Origin: Paenibacillus macquariensis
Lineage (GTDB): Bacteria; Bacillota; Bacilli; Paenibacillales; Paenibacillaceae
DNA length: 64,000 bases
Direction: 5' to 3'
Assembly (NCBI RefSeq): GCF_900156375.1
Contig: NZ_FTNK01000019.1
Span: 1 to 64,000, forward strand
The number at the start of each line of letters is the position of its first letter. Positions within the stretch are counted from its first letter, which is position 1. Positions 43,160-52,071 of this stretch are shown here, piece after piece. Made by a program: the position numbers and the translations under genes. The notes under the pieces were generated by a model. That model worked only from the letters and a program-made list of their open reading frames with translations, did not search any database and was not told the DNA's origin.

Positions 43160-43174
43160 TTATAATAATTATTA
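43160..43174. promoter_or_regulatory. Candidate PerR box upstream of trxB
   Basis: TTATAATAATTATTA matches the PerR consensus TTATAATNATTATAA at 14 of 15 positions. The region is very A/T-rich, so chance matches are possible. Confidence 0.4.
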
Positions 43175-43228
43175 TCTAGTAACTATTATGTTTCAAAAAC
43201 ACCAATATGTCAACATATTTGTTACAGA

Positions 43229-45190
43229 TCATCTGAGAAGTCGTAACCCATTCAGAATCACTAATATAGTGCTTCCCTCATGTCCTATCACGCCTAGCGG
43301 AAGAGCAATATCTCCTATGAAGTTACTAATAATAAGAATTAGAATGATGCTGATCGAGAACACCATATTTTGCTTAATTACCCTTTGGGCACGTCGTGCA
43401 AGCTTGATGGTACTAGCAATCTCCTCAATGTTATCATTCATAAGAACGACATCTGCTACTTCTAAAGCTGTACCACTTCCGTTCATTCCCATACCGATCC
43501 CAACGGTTGCCGTAGCCAACGCTGGAGCATCATTAACGCCATCTCCTACCATAACCACATGCCCATATCTCACCCTTAATTCTTTGACATGGGCAACTTT
43601 CTCTTCCGGCTGAAGATCTGCATAAATCCAATCTACACCAATCTGCTCACCAATGACTTGTGCTGTATCTCGGTGATCTCCCGTAAGCATAGCTACACGA
43701 ATACCTAATGATTGCAGTGATTGCACAGTTCGTACCGCCTGTGGTCGTATCGTGTCCTGTAATGCGATCAACCCCGCTACTTGATCACCCTCCATTATAA
43801 TAGATACGGTCTTCCCTTGCGCAATGAGGCGACTTCTCTGATCTATCCAGATCGAGTTCAATTTATCTGTAGAACCATCTAGAATATCACATTTGCCAAT
43901 TCTCCACAGGCTTCCATCGACCTCGGCAGACATTCCCCAACCCGTCAACGATTGAGCGTTATCAACAGCTTTCAATTGGAGTCCCTCTCCCTGTGCTTTT
44001 CGCAATATTGCCTTTGCAAGCGGATGTTCAGATAACTGTTCTACAGAGGCGCATATGGCAAGTAAATCATCACGTTCGTAACGCTCATCCACAATAAAAT
44101 CTGTCACCTGTGGCGTTCCCATCGTCAATGTCCCTGTCTTATCAAAAGCTACCACAGATGTCAGCGCCATGTTCTCCACATGAGCTCCACCTTTAAAGAG
44201 AATCCCTTTACGTGCACGATTGGAGATCGCCGATAACATAACTGGCATAATCGATGAGACTAATGCACATGGAGAGGCCACGACAAGGAACACCATAGCT
44301 TTATAGAATGCCATTCCAAAGCTCCATCCAAGCACGATAGGTAGTAGCACGATGATCGCTAACGTTACCGTAACTACAACACGTGCATAGAACGATTCAA
44401 ATCGTTTAATAAAGCGCTGAGATTGAGGTACTTCACTTTCCGCTTCCTCGACAAGTCTGATGATTTTGGCAAACACCGTAGATTCAGCCGATTGTGTCGC
44501 TTCGACATACAATACACCTTCGCCGTTGAGCGTACCGGCAAAGACAATATCCCCAGTCGTTCGATCGACAGGAATAGCTTCACCTGTGATAGATGCTTGA
44601 TTAACCGCAGAGAATCCCCGTTGAATACAACCATCTGCTGGAACCAATTCGCCGGGCTTAACCAGAAACAAATCTCCAATCTGTAGCTCTTCAATATTTA
44701 CCTGAATCATCTCACCATTCTCAATCTTTAGAGCGGTCTCTGGTTTCAGTGCCATTAGCGAAGAAATATCTTTCTTACTCCGCTCCATGGTGTAACTCTC
44801 TAATGCGCCGCTTAATGCAAATATAAAGATAAGCAAAGCACCCTCATTCCAGTAACCGATTGTAGCTGCACCCAATGCTGCGGCAATCATAAGTAGATTC
44901 ACATCGAGTTCATGTTCCTTGACTAACGTATGAACCGCTTCTCGTGCTGTCGTCCATCCGCCTATTGCATAGGCTGCAACATACATAAGAACGGATAGGT
45001 ATTCGGCCCAATGTCCGATTGACCATGCTAATAAAGTAAGCAATCCACTTCCTAATGCAGCAAGCATCTCCTTATTGCGCAGCATACTACGTAGATCAAA
45101 TCTTCCCCTTTTATGAGGATTCGGCTGATTACCCATTTTCCGCGCAACAAACGGCACCTTCCTTGTTAAAACTTTCAGAGTATTGTCCAT
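43229..45190 (-). CDS. P1B-4 type metal-transporting ATPase (PfeT/ZosA-like)
   Basis: This 653-residue heavy-metal P-type ATPase lacks an N-terminal HMA domain. Its membrane metal-site motif is SPC (VVASPCALVSS, residues about 306-308) rather than CPC, and the last helix has HEGST (about 637-641). That pair defines subgroup P1B-4, whose members export Fe(II), Co(II) or Zn(II). The phosphorylation site is DKTGT and the hinge GDGVNDAPAL. The start at 45190 follows AAAGGTG. Two Fur-box-like sequences and a hairpin lie upstream, favouring iron efflux as with B. subtilis PfeT. Metal choice remains inferred. Confidence 0.92.
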   Translation of the reverse strand: MDNTLKVLTRKVPFVARKMGNQPNPHKRGRFDLRSMLRNKEMLAALGSGLLTLLAWSIGHWAEYLSVLMYVAAYAIGGWTTAREAVHTLVKEHELDVNLLMIAAALGAATIGYWNEGALLIFIFALSGALESYTMERSKKDISSLMALKPETALKIENGEMIQVNIEELQIGDLFLVKPGELVPADGCIQRGFSAVNQASITGEAIPVDRTTGDIVFAGTLNGEGVLYVEATQSAESTVFAKIIRLVEEAESEVPQSQRFIKRFESFYARVVVTVTLAIIVLLPIVLGWSFGMAFYKAMVFLVVASPCALVSSIMPVMLSAISNRARKGILFKGGAHVENMALTSVVAFDKTGTLTMGTPQVTDFIVDERYERDDLLAICASVEQLSEHPLAKAILRKAQGEGLQLKAVDNAQSLTGWGMSAEVDGSLWRIGKCDILDGSTDKLNSIWIDQRSRLIAQGKTVSIIMEGDQVAGLIALQDTIRPQAVRTVQSLQSLGIRVAMLTGDHRDTAQVIGEQIGVDWIYADLQPEEKVAHVKELRVRYGHVVMVGDGVNDAPALATATVGIGMGMNGSGTALEVADVVLMNDNIEEIASTIKLARRAQRVIKQNMVFSISIILILIISNFIGDIALPLGVIGHEGSTILVILNGLRLLR

Positions 45191-45208
45191 ATTAATCACC
45201 TTTCACTT

Positions 45209-45227
45209 GAGAATGAATTGCATTATT
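45209..45227. promoter_or_regulatory. Second Fur-box-like sequence, near the ATPase start
   Basis: GAGAATGAATTGCATTATT matches the 19-bp Fur consensus GATAATGATAATCATTATC at 13 positions. Weaker than the one at 45282. Confidence 0.35.
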
Positions 45228-45245
45228 ATCTCCCTAAAAATGACA

Positions 45246-45275
45246 CATGCTGCTCCGGGTATCCGGAGCAGCATG
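45246..45275 (-). promoter_or_regulatory. Hairpin in the ATPase leader
   Basis: A perfect 13-bp GC-rich stem (CATGCTGCTCCGG, 45246-45258 with 45263-45275), 4-nt loop. On the minus strand it is followed by TGTCATTTTTAG, a weak T run. It may be an attenuator or the end of a short upstream transcript. Confidence 0.6.
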
Positions 45276-45281
45276 GTAAAT

Positions 45282-45300
45282 GAGAATGAAAATCATTTCT
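45282..45300. promoter_or_regulatory. Fur-box-like sequence upstream of the P1B-4 ATPase
   Basis: GAGAATGAAAATCATTTCT matches the Fur consensus GATAATGATAATCATTATC at 14 of 19 positions, about 95 bp upstream of the ATPase start codon. Confidence 0.5.
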
Positions 45301-45441
45301 TGTACACATACAATTATTTTTCCCTATGGCAACTTTATAGCTGTATTATATTCCTTTATAGATGCCAAGTAAATAGGCAACATTCTACGCTCGCAAGAAG
45401 CAGTAATATATCCATGTAACATAAATTTGTTCATATGTTCT

Positions 45442-45492
45442 AAAAAACCTGAAGTTGATCAACGTGTCACAGACAACGTTCTCACCTTCAGG
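45442..45492 (-). terminator. Terminator of the PEP-utilising-like gene
   Basis: On the minus strand ACCTGAAGGTGAGAACGT pairs with ACGTTGATCAACTTCAGGT (a few mismatches), followed by TTTTTT. Confidence 0.85.
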
Positions 45493-45506
45493 TCCCTCTT
45501 ATAGAT

Positions 45507-46709
45507 CTATAAATGAATTCCTATCACTTTCACCATTAATTCAAATTGTGCCGCAGCTATGCGCATAACCGGTACTTCCTGAGGATCACAACTAATCTGA
45601 TCCATTCCGAGAGCATAGATCGCAGGAAGATCCCCACTCGTTAAATGCCCTACGGCTCTAATATGAATACACGGATGAATCTGCCGAATATGATGAAAGA
45701 TTCCTATGTTTGTTGAATCAACCAGAGAGGTCCCTTGTCTTTCGTCCCATTCCACTACCAATAAGTTCGTAACACGTGCCAGATCTGACGCAATGGCTGA
45801 TCGGATATTCCAAGGGATTAATGCCCCTACTCTATATTTAATTGAACGGCGCATATGTCCGAGTGTCTGTTCTGCAACTTGATCAATGAAATAAATACCA
45901 TTCGCAAATTGTTCCGCACTAGCTGGATGTGTCACTAATATATCCACGTTACAATCGATTCCCTGTTGTTCACACACGCGCATCGCCCGAAATAAAGCTT
46001 CGATCTGAATATCTTGAATACCAACAGAAGAATACGAGTAGGTTGGGAAATTGAATGTCGGCATCAAGCTTATTGACACGGGTACACCCTGAAGTTCATG
46101 CAATATCGATTCCCACTGTTCTTGAAGCAGACATAATAATCGTCGTTGCAGAGGCTCAGCGATTCTCTCATCATTTATCCATCCGTTGGGAACAATGCTC
46201 TTTAAGTGTTCTACCTTCAATAATTCTTCACAACGTACTAATCCTAACCCACTAACGCCCCTGAATTTCCCTACCCACATCTCCTTCAGAGTTATCCCTT
46301 CAGTAAATACCTTCAACCTTCTTACTTGATCACTCCATATGAGTAACTTCTGAAAGGGCGACATGTCTTCATAACCTTGATCAGAATTGACGATATCTCC
46401 TACAATCGTACGAATGCAATCAGTATCTATACACATTATTGCTTCTTCCCGAGATATAGTTCCTATCTCAACGAGCTCAACAAGTGAGCGCATCTCGGAT
46501 AATGAACTTGCTTTGACAGCTAGATGATCAGCAAGTGTACTGTAAAGGTCCCCTTCACTTCGGAACAAATCATCGACTTGCACCCAACCCTGTTCATTCT
46601 CAGCCACAGCTTGCTCCTGACCACTTAGGGAGTATAGCGCTTTCATATTGCCGATACTTGAACATCCTGTTGTTCCCCTGTAAGGATAGTGATCCTCTTT
46701 ACCGTTCAT
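45507..46709 (-). CDS. Stand-alone PPDK C-terminal (PEP-utilising TIM barrel) domain protein, probably non-catalytic
   Basis: This 400-residue protein aligns by eye with the C-terminal part of pyruvate phosphate dikinase. Landmarks in order are ISREEAIMCIDTDCI (compare SKEEAIMRVEPEQL), VSGLGLVRCEELL (EGIGLCRTEHMF), LQGVPVSISLM (MEGLPVTIRLL), YRVGALIPWNIRSAI (IGTMIEIPRAAL), NLLVVEWDERQ (FFSFGTNDLTQ) and LGMDQISCDPQEVPVMRIAA ([20 protein letters not shown]). One substrate Arg is kept (Arg159), but the equivalents of the second Arg (Ser214), the metal Glu, the Asn and the catalytic Cys are replaced. The nucleotide-binding and phosphohistidine domains are absent. It is therefore likely a pseudoenzyme or sensor. 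The start at 46709 follows GAGGGTGG. Confidence 0.7.
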   Translation of the reverse strand: MNGKEDHYPYRGTTGCSSIGNMKALYSLSGQEQAVAENEQGWVQVDDLFRSEGDLYSTLADHLAVKASSLSEMRSLVELVEIGTISREEAIMCIDTDCIRTIVGDIVNSDQGYEDMSPFQKLLIWSDQVRRLKVFTEGITLKEMWVGKFRGVSGLGLVRCEELLKVEHLKSIVPNGWINDERIAEPLQRRLLCLLQEQWESILHELQGVPVSISLMPTFNFPTYSYSSVGIQDIQIEALFRAMRVCEQQGIDCNVDILVTHPASAEQFANGIYFIDQVAEQTLGHMRRSIKYRVGALIPWNIRSAIASDLARVTNLLVVEWDERQGTSLVDSTNIGIFHHIRQIHPCIHIRAVGHLTSGDLPAIYALGMDQISCDPQEVPVMRIAAAQFELMVKVIGIHL

Positions 46710-46805
46710 AATCGCTGTCCACCCTCTTTTCACATCGAAATAACGAACATACATAAGCGTATTAAGCCAATATTAAAAATATACAGCCATTCCCCATTTA
46801 TACAT

Positions 46806-46848
46806 AAAAAAAGGCACTTCCCACTCCTTCCGGAGAGGAAAAGCGCCA
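46806..46848 (-). terminator. Terminator of metY
   Basis: GGCGCTTTTCC...CTCC pairs with GGAG...GGGAAGTGCC on the minus strand and is followed by seven T. Confidence 0.8.
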
Positions 46849-46908
46849 ACATATATGAATTAATTTCTATGAATGAACACCAGACTGCATTGCCTAAGTG
46901 ACACTCAC

Positions 46909-48201
46909 TTATTTCTGGCTAGCTTGAATGGCCTGTTCCAAATCATTCAGAATATCATTAATATTTTCTGTTCCAACGGACAAACGAATCATTTCTGGCT
47001 TAACACCAGCTGCTACTTGTTCTTGCTCAGACAATTGTTGGTGTGTCGTACTTGCAGGGTGGATGATCAGTGACTTCGAATCTCCTACATTCGCCAGATG
47101 GGAGAATAGTTTTACATTCTCGATTAATCTACGACCCGCTTCTGTACCACCCTTAATTCCAAATGTTAGGATTGCGCCTTGACCTTTAGGTAAATATTTC
47201 TTAGAGAGTTCATGTGAAGGATGACTTTCAAGTCCTGCGTAGCTGACCCATGATACGTCAGCATGATTCTCTAAATATTGCGCTACCTTAAGCGCATTCT
47301 CACTATGACGTTCCATACGTAAATGAAGCGTCTCAAGACCCTGTACCAACAACCAAGAATTGAATGGGGATATCGAAGAACCCAAGTCTCTTAGCAATTG
47401 AACACGAGCTTTGATAATATAAGCAATAGGACCTACAGCTTCTGTATAGACTACGCCATTATAGCTTGGGTCTGGTTCAGTAAGACCTGGAAATTTACCA
47501 CTAGCTTTCCAATCGAATTTACCAGCGTCAACAATGACACCACCAATAGATGTACCATGACCTCCAATAAATTTCGTTGCTGAGTGAACAACAATATCGG
47601 CGCCATGTTCAATTGGACGTAGCAAGTAAGGACTCGGGAATGTATTATCAACGATCAGCGGAAGACCATGTTCATGAGCGATGTTCGCAACTGCTTCTAC
47701 ATCAAGGATATTTCCTTGAGGATTACCTACCGTCTCTGCGTAAAGAGCCTTGGTCTTATCCGTAATCGCTGCACGAAAGTTCTCTGGATCATTAGAATCT
47801 ACAAAATGAACCTTGATTCCCAATTTCGCTAATGTATTAGCAAATAGATTATACGTTCCTCCATATAGACTAGACGAAGAAACGATCTCATCACCTGCTC
47901 CAGCAATGTTAAGAATCGAGAATGTAATCGCTGCTTGACCCGATGCTGTAGCTAATGCACCTGCGCCGCCTTCTAGAGCAGCAATCCGTTGCTCGAACAC
48001 GTCCGTTGTAGGATTCATGATTCGAGTATAAATATTACCGAACTCCTTAAGCGCGAATAAATTCGCAGCATGTTCACTATCATGGAATCCATAAGATGTC
48101 GTCTGGTACAATGGAACTGCACGCGATAACGTAGTAGGGTCAATCTGCTGGCCAGCATGAACTGCCAAGGTTTCAAACGATAAGCTTTTTTCTTCGGACA
48201 T
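46909..48201 (-). CDS. metY: O-acetylhomoserine aminocarboxypropyltransferase (sulfhydrylase)
   Basis: This 430-residue PLP enzyme of the Cys/Met metabolism family makes homocysteine from O-acetylhomoserine and sulfide. The start FETLAVHAGQQIDPTTLSRA with VPLYQTTSYGF and the long length distinguish MetY from the shorter cystathionine enzymes. The PLP Lys is in VVHSATKFIGGHGTSIGG. The start at 48201 follows AAGGGAGGATTCATC. No S-box or other leader could be seen upstream. The gene has its own terminator. It sits between deoC and the PEP-like protein without an obvious link. Confidence 0.95.
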   Translation of the reverse strand: MSEEKSLSFETLAVHAGQQIDPTTLSRAVPLYQTTSYGFHDSEHAANLFALKEFGNIYTRIMNPTTDVFEQRIAALEGGAGALATASGQAAITFSILNIAGAGDEIVSSSSLYGGTYNLFANTLAKLGIKVHFVDSNDPENFRAAITDKTKALYAETVGNPQGNILDVEAVANIAHEHGLPLIVDNTFPSPYLLRPIEHGADIVVHSATKFIGGHGTSIGGVIVDAGKFDWKASGKFPGLTEPDPSYNGVVYTEAVGPIAYIIKARVQLLRDLGSSISPFNSWLLVQGLETLHLRMERHSENALKVAQYLENHADVSWVSYAGLESHPSHELSKKYLPKGQGAILTFGIKGGTEAGRRLIENVKLFSHLANVGDSKSLIIHPASTTHQQLSEQEQVAAGVKPEMIRLSVGTENINDILNDLEQAIQASQK

Positions 48202-48367
48202 GATGAATCCTCCCTTATCTATCATAGTAATGATGGTATAATACACTTACTGTACACTTCCACATTTTCTCATAAATAAGTAGATTTGAACAGACAAATT
48301 CATACTAAACACATCAGATAAACTTAGATTATTCTTTCCATACAATAAGCTACATCACATTCGCAAA

Positions 48368-48413
48368 ACAAAAAAACTGGCTTCCTTCTCATATGAGCAG
48401 GAAAACAGTTTAA
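48368..48413 (-). terminator. Terminator of deoC
   Basis: AAACTG-TTTTCCT pairs with AGGAAGC-CAGTTT on the minus strand, loop containing CATATG, followed by TTTT. Confidence 0.8.
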
Positions 48414-48437
48414 TTTTGTACACTGTACATCCAAATA

Positions 48438-49115
48438 TTAATAACTTCCTTGCGATTGTTCTCCGTTAGCGATAGCTACGCCCCCGCTTGTACCAATTCT
48501 CGTTGCACCAGCTTGTATCATGATTTGCGCATCTTCAGCACTTCTCACACCACCTGATGCCTTAACACCTATATCAGGGCCTACCGTAGCACGCATCAAT
48601 GCGATATCTTCTTTTGTCGCTCCACCTGTAGAAAAACCTGTAGAGGTTTTGACATAATCAGCACCCGCTTTAACAGCTAACTTACAGGCACGTACCTTCT
48701 CTTCATCCGAAAGCAAACAGGTCTCAATGATGACCTTCGTCAGTGCTTTTCCATTCGCCGCTTGAACAACCGCCGCAATATCTCGTTCCACTAATGCATC
48801 ATCGTTACTTTTTAAAGCGCCAATGTTAATCACCATATCCACTTCACCTGCGCCATTTGCGATCGCATTGGATGTTTCGAACTCCTTAACCTCAGGTGTA
48901 GAAGCGCCCAGTGGAAACCCAATGACTGTGCATACTTTCACTTCAGGTGTATCCTTCAATATGGCATGAGCGGTTGCAACCCACGTCGGGTTCACACACA
49001 CGGAAGCAAAGTTGTGAATTTTGGCCTCTTCAGCTAATTTCTGAATATCTTCCTTCTTTGCATCAGGCTTTAATAACGTATGGTCAATCATTCTTGAAAT
49101 AGATTGTTGGTTCAT
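48438..49115 (-). CDS. deoC: Deoxyribose-phosphate aldolase
   Basis: This 225-residue class I aldolase splits 2-deoxyribose 5-phosphate into glyceraldehyde 3-phosphate and acetaldehyde in deoxynucleoside breakdown. The TIM barrel is complete: IDHTLLKPDA at the start, VCTVIGFPLGAS, EVDMVINIGALKS, KVIIETCLL, the Schiff-base lysine in ADYVKTSTGFSTGGAT, and GVKASGGVRSAEDA. No deoxynucleoside kinase or transporter gene is adjacent. The protein is cytoplasmic. The start codon at 49115 is preceded by a GGAGG-like site (AGGAGGC). Confidence 0.96.
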   Translation of the reverse strand: MNQQSISRMIDHTLLKPDAKKEDIQKLAEEAKIHNFASVCVNPTWVATAHAILKDTPEVKVCTVIGFPLGASTPEVKEFETSNAIANGAGEVDMVINIGALKSNDDALVERDIAAVVQAANGKALTKVIIETCLLSDEEKVRACKLAVKAGADYVKTSTGFSTGGATKEDIALMRATVGPDIGVKASGGVRSAEDAQIMIQAGATRIGTSGGVAIANGEQSQGSY

Positions 49116-49185
49116 AATTAAAGCCTCCTATAGTTTCACCATTATTCTTGTCCTTCAAATACCCTCTATATTATGTACCAATAAA

Positions 49186-49222
49186 CGAAAATACCCTCTA
49201 TCCATAGGATAGGGGTATCATA
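49186..49222 (-). terminator. Terminator of the thioredoxin-like gene
   Basis: ATACCCCTATCC pairs with GGATAGAGGGTAT on the minus strand, followed by TTTTC. Confidence 0.75.
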
Positions 49223-49238
49223 TATCTAGACGTTAAGC

Positions 49239-49556
49239 TTACTCAATTGAATCTAAATATTCTGTGATCTGAGTCGGAGTTTTGGCGAATTTACTATGTA
49301 AGTGCGCCTTCTTCTCGCCATTTCGGTACACTAACAAGCTTGGAATTCCACGAACATCATTTTCTTCAGAAATATTAGGGAATTGTTCAACATCCAGTGC
49401 ATAGAACTTTTTGTCGGGATTATTCTCAATAATGCCGTCCATAAATTTATCTAGCGTTTTACAATCTGGGCACCACGTTGCATCATATTTAATGACAGTC
49501 CATTCATCACCTTGTGTCAGTTGACGGTACTGTTCTTCTGTTTGGATTCTTTCCAT
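49239..49556 (-). CDS. Thioredoxin family protein
   Basis: This 105-residue protein has the thioredoxin fold with active site Cys29-Pro-Asp-Cys32 (TWCPDCKTLDKFM) instead of the usual CGPC, and the cis-proline in VRGIPSLLVYRNGEK. The CPDC form is seen in YtpP-like and other minor thioredoxins of Firmicutes. It is probably a cytoplasmic thiol-disulfide protein that may be reduced by the thioredoxin reductase at 42163. It is preceded by GGGGGAGCGAC and stands alone with its own terminator. Confidence 0.9.
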   Translation of the reverse strand: MERIQTEEQYRQLTQGDEWTVIKYDATWCPDCKTLDKFMDGIIENNPDKKFYALDVEQFPNISEENDVRGIPSLLVYRNGEKKAHLHSKFAKTPTQITEYLDSIE

Positions 49557-49735
49557 TTTGTCGCTCCCCCTAAGTATGAATCATTTTATTATGAATTATG
49601 CAATGACAAATTTCACATGATCACAACATATTTACTTTATCATACCGATTATTTATCCTTTTGCAAACTCAGTATGCTCCATAACGATAAATCCCAACCC
49701 AACTCTTTGGCTTTCTACTCATTTTAGAGCACACA

Positions 49736-49778
49736 AAAAAGCGTAATCACACCCTGAAAGGGCTATGACTACGCTTCT
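49736..49778 (-). terminator. Terminator of ppaC
   Basis: AGCGTAGTCATAGCCCT pairs with AGGGTGTGATTACGCT on the minus strand, followed by TTTTT. Confidence 0.85.
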
Positions 49779-49790
49779 TCTTCTTTTTGC

Positions 49791-50723
49791 TTACAATTTA
49801 TTTAAAATTTCAGTTAACACAGGTACAACTTGTAATTTTCGTGATACGACACCTTTAAGTAAGGCTTTGTTATCAACCAATTGGACATCATACGCTTGTT
49901 CAACCGCATGTGCTACACTTCCGATTGCTAATGCTACGGAATCGTTATTAAGAATATCTGTAACAACAAATACGAATAGATCCAAGCCCTTCTCAGACAC
50001 TACACTAGCTAGCGCAACTTCTAATTCAGCTTGACGCACCAATACATCATTTGTATCCACCGCATTGACTTGAGCGATCTCAACTTTGTAGTTACCCATT
50101 TGAAATTCTTTCGCATCAAGTGAGATTAATTCTTGGATTGTCTTTTCACTAAGATCTGCACCTGCTTTAAGCATTTCCAGACCATACGTTTCCAAGTTCA
50201 CACCAGCAATTTCAGCTAGTTCTTTCGCTGCTGTTACATCTTCATCTGTGCAAGTTGGGGATTTCAAGAGTAAGGAATCTGAAATAATAGCAGATAACAT
50301 TAATCCTGCGATTTCCTTACGGATCGCTACACCCTTTTCTTTGTACATTTTATTTAAAATGGTTGCTGTACAGCCTACTGGCTCTGCACGGTAATATAAA
50401 GGATGACTCGTCTCAAAGTTCGCAATACGATGGTGATCGATAACTTCAATTACACGAACATTATCAATATCACCAACACTTTGCTGGCGCTCGTTATGAT
50501 CTACTAGAATAACTTCTTCTACTTCATTAGATACCGTCTCAACAAGGCGAGGTGCTTCCACATTGAACTGATTGAGTGCATATTGTGTTTCGCCATTAAT
50601 CGTACCCAAGCGTACGGGTTCCGCATCTACACCTAATGCTTTCTTTAGTTCAGCATAGGCAATTGCCGAGCAAATTGTATCTGTGTCTGGATTTTTGTGT
50701 CCAAAAATAAGAACCTTCGTCAT
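49791..50723 (-). CDS. ppaC: Manganese-dependent inorganic pyrophosphatase
   Basis: This 310-residue family II pyrophosphatase hydrolyses PPi to phosphate. The DHH motifs are clear: FGHKNPDTDTICSAIAYA, VDHNERQQ, VIDHHRIANF, and the C-terminal DHHA2 segment ending GVVSRKLQVVPVL with the substrate Arg-Lys pair. The start at 50723 follows GAGAGGGAGAG; the longer frame has no ribosome binding site. It is a single-gene unit with its own terminator. Confidence 0.96.
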   Translation of the reverse strand: MTKVLIFGHKNPDTDTICSAIAYAELKKALGVDAEPVRLGTINGETQYALNQFNVEAPRLVETVSNEVEEVILVDHNERQQSVGDIDNVRVIEVIDHHRIANFETSHPLYYRAEPVGCTATILNKMYKEKGVAIRKEIAGLMLSAIISDSLLLKSPTCTDEDVTAAKELAEIAGVNLETYGLEMLKAGADLSEKTIQELISLDAKEFQMGNYKVEIAQVNAVDTNDVLVRQAELEVALASVVSEKGLDLFVFVVTDILNNDSVALAIGSVAHAVEQAYDVQLVDNKALLKGVVSRKLQVVPVLTEILNKL

Positions 50724-50846
50724 AATAATTATTCTCTCCCTCTCGTGGTCAATATAAGAATATGCAAGCATGATTGTCCTGTTATTTAATTATAACTTCA
50801 AATCCTTCTTAATCCAATTCCTTTACAGTGAATAATTTAAAAATAG

Positions 50847-52067
50847 TTAAACAGCCTTTGTAGGTAGTTCATTGCTTGGCATATTCAAGGATTCTTCTGG
50901 ATGTCTAACCATAAGTATAAACCCTAACGCTACCAGCATACTTGCCGATGCACAATAGAATAATATGGCGTATCCAAAGCTATCAATCATCAACCCTAGC
51001 AGTGGTGGAGAGGATATTGCTGCTAAAGAGGATACCAAGTAATACAGCCCCGTCCGCGTACCAATACTCTCTTCTTTGCCCGTTGAAATGATGAAAGGAT
51101 ACGAATTGATATTAATGCATGCCCAGAACATACCCCCAAGGACCAATAGAAGACGAAGGAGTAGCAAATCTTTCACAAATATCACGAGACCAAAGACAAC
51201 AAACAGACCACATATGCCCGTAATAATCATTTTAAATTTACCAAATCGATTACCTAGAAAGCCACTTGGAATAGCAAACACTACAAATGCTAATGAGAAG
51301 AAGGTCAGAGAGAAAGAAGAAGCCTTCTCGCTAAGTCCTAAATAATTTTTTCCATAGAGTGTAAATAGCGTTTCAACCCCTTGATAGGCGACGAACCAGA
51401 AGAAGATCGCTGCTAGTAAAAATAACGTTGTGCGGTCGAGTTGCCCCTTCAATGATATACGAGGTTTTTTTCCAAGGACAGGTGTATCCAAAGGTGGTGT
51501 TATCACAGAATCTCTTGATTCCCGTATCGTGCGCGAGACAATCAATAGACAGATAAGGGTCAACAATCCGGCAACAATAAAGGGTAACGATCGATGGTAG
51601 TCATACAATATGGAGCCTACTCCAAATGCAATGACAGCACCTACACCACCCATGAAATTAATGATCCCATTTGCTTTGGTACGCTTATCCTCTAATGTAG
51701 TATCTGGCATCAATGCCACCGTAGGCGATCGATACAAACTCATGGACAGATTCATCAGTATCATAAATAGTAAGAGCGTGAAGAGTCCCGTATGGAAGGG
51801 AATAATAGCTGTGAAGATCGCAGCCAAGGGCATTCCGATGAGTAAATATGGCATTCTTCTACCATATCGCGTTGTTGTACGATCACTTCTGTTCCCTATC
51901 CATGGTTGTAGAAATAACGCAAAATAGTTATCGATGGTCATCAAGAACCCGACGACAGCTACGCTTTGTACGTAATGTTCAAGAAAAAAAGGAACAAAGG
52001 CATTATATAATGCCCATGTAATACTAATACTAAAGAATCCAAAACCCAGGAGCCACGTTTTCTTCAT
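50847..52067 (-). CDS. MFS transporter (SLC45-like)
   Basis: This 406-residue protein has twelve hydrophobic segments. The loop between helices 2 and 3 reads GNRSDRTTTRYGRRMPYLLI, a pattern shared with the SLC45/GPH-like sugar transporters. A charged central loop (about 190-215) separates the two halves. It lies 4 bp downstream of a glycerophosphodiester phosphodiesterase gene, so the two are probably cotranscribed. The substrate could be a sugar or a phosphodiester product, but this is speculation. Confidence 0.8.
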   Translation of the reverse strand: MKKTWLLGFGFFSISITWALYNAFVPFFLEHYVQSVAVVGFLMTIDNYFALFLQPWIGNRSDRTTTRYGRRMPYLLIGMPLAAIFTAIIPFHTGLFTLLLFMILMNLSMSLYRSPTVALMPDTTLEDKRTKANGIINFMGGVGAVIAFGVGSILYDYHRSLPFIVAGLLTLICLLIVSRTIRESRDSVITPPLDTPVLGKKPRISLKGQLDRTTLFLLAAIFFWFVAYQGVETLFTLYGKNYLGLSEKASSFSLTFFSLAFVVFAIPSGFLGNRFGKFKMIITGICGLFVVFGLVIFVKDLLLLRLLLVLGGMFWACININSYPFIISTGKEESIGTRTGLYYLVSSLAAISSPPLLGLMIDSFGYAILFYCASASMLVALGFILMVRHPEESLNMPSNELPTKAV

Positions 52068-52071
52068 ACGC

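Noticed and set aside
48202..48437. Search for an S-box or T-box upstream of metY
   Set aside because: None of the conserved elements of these leaders could be found; only a deoC terminator and A/T-rich DNA are seen.
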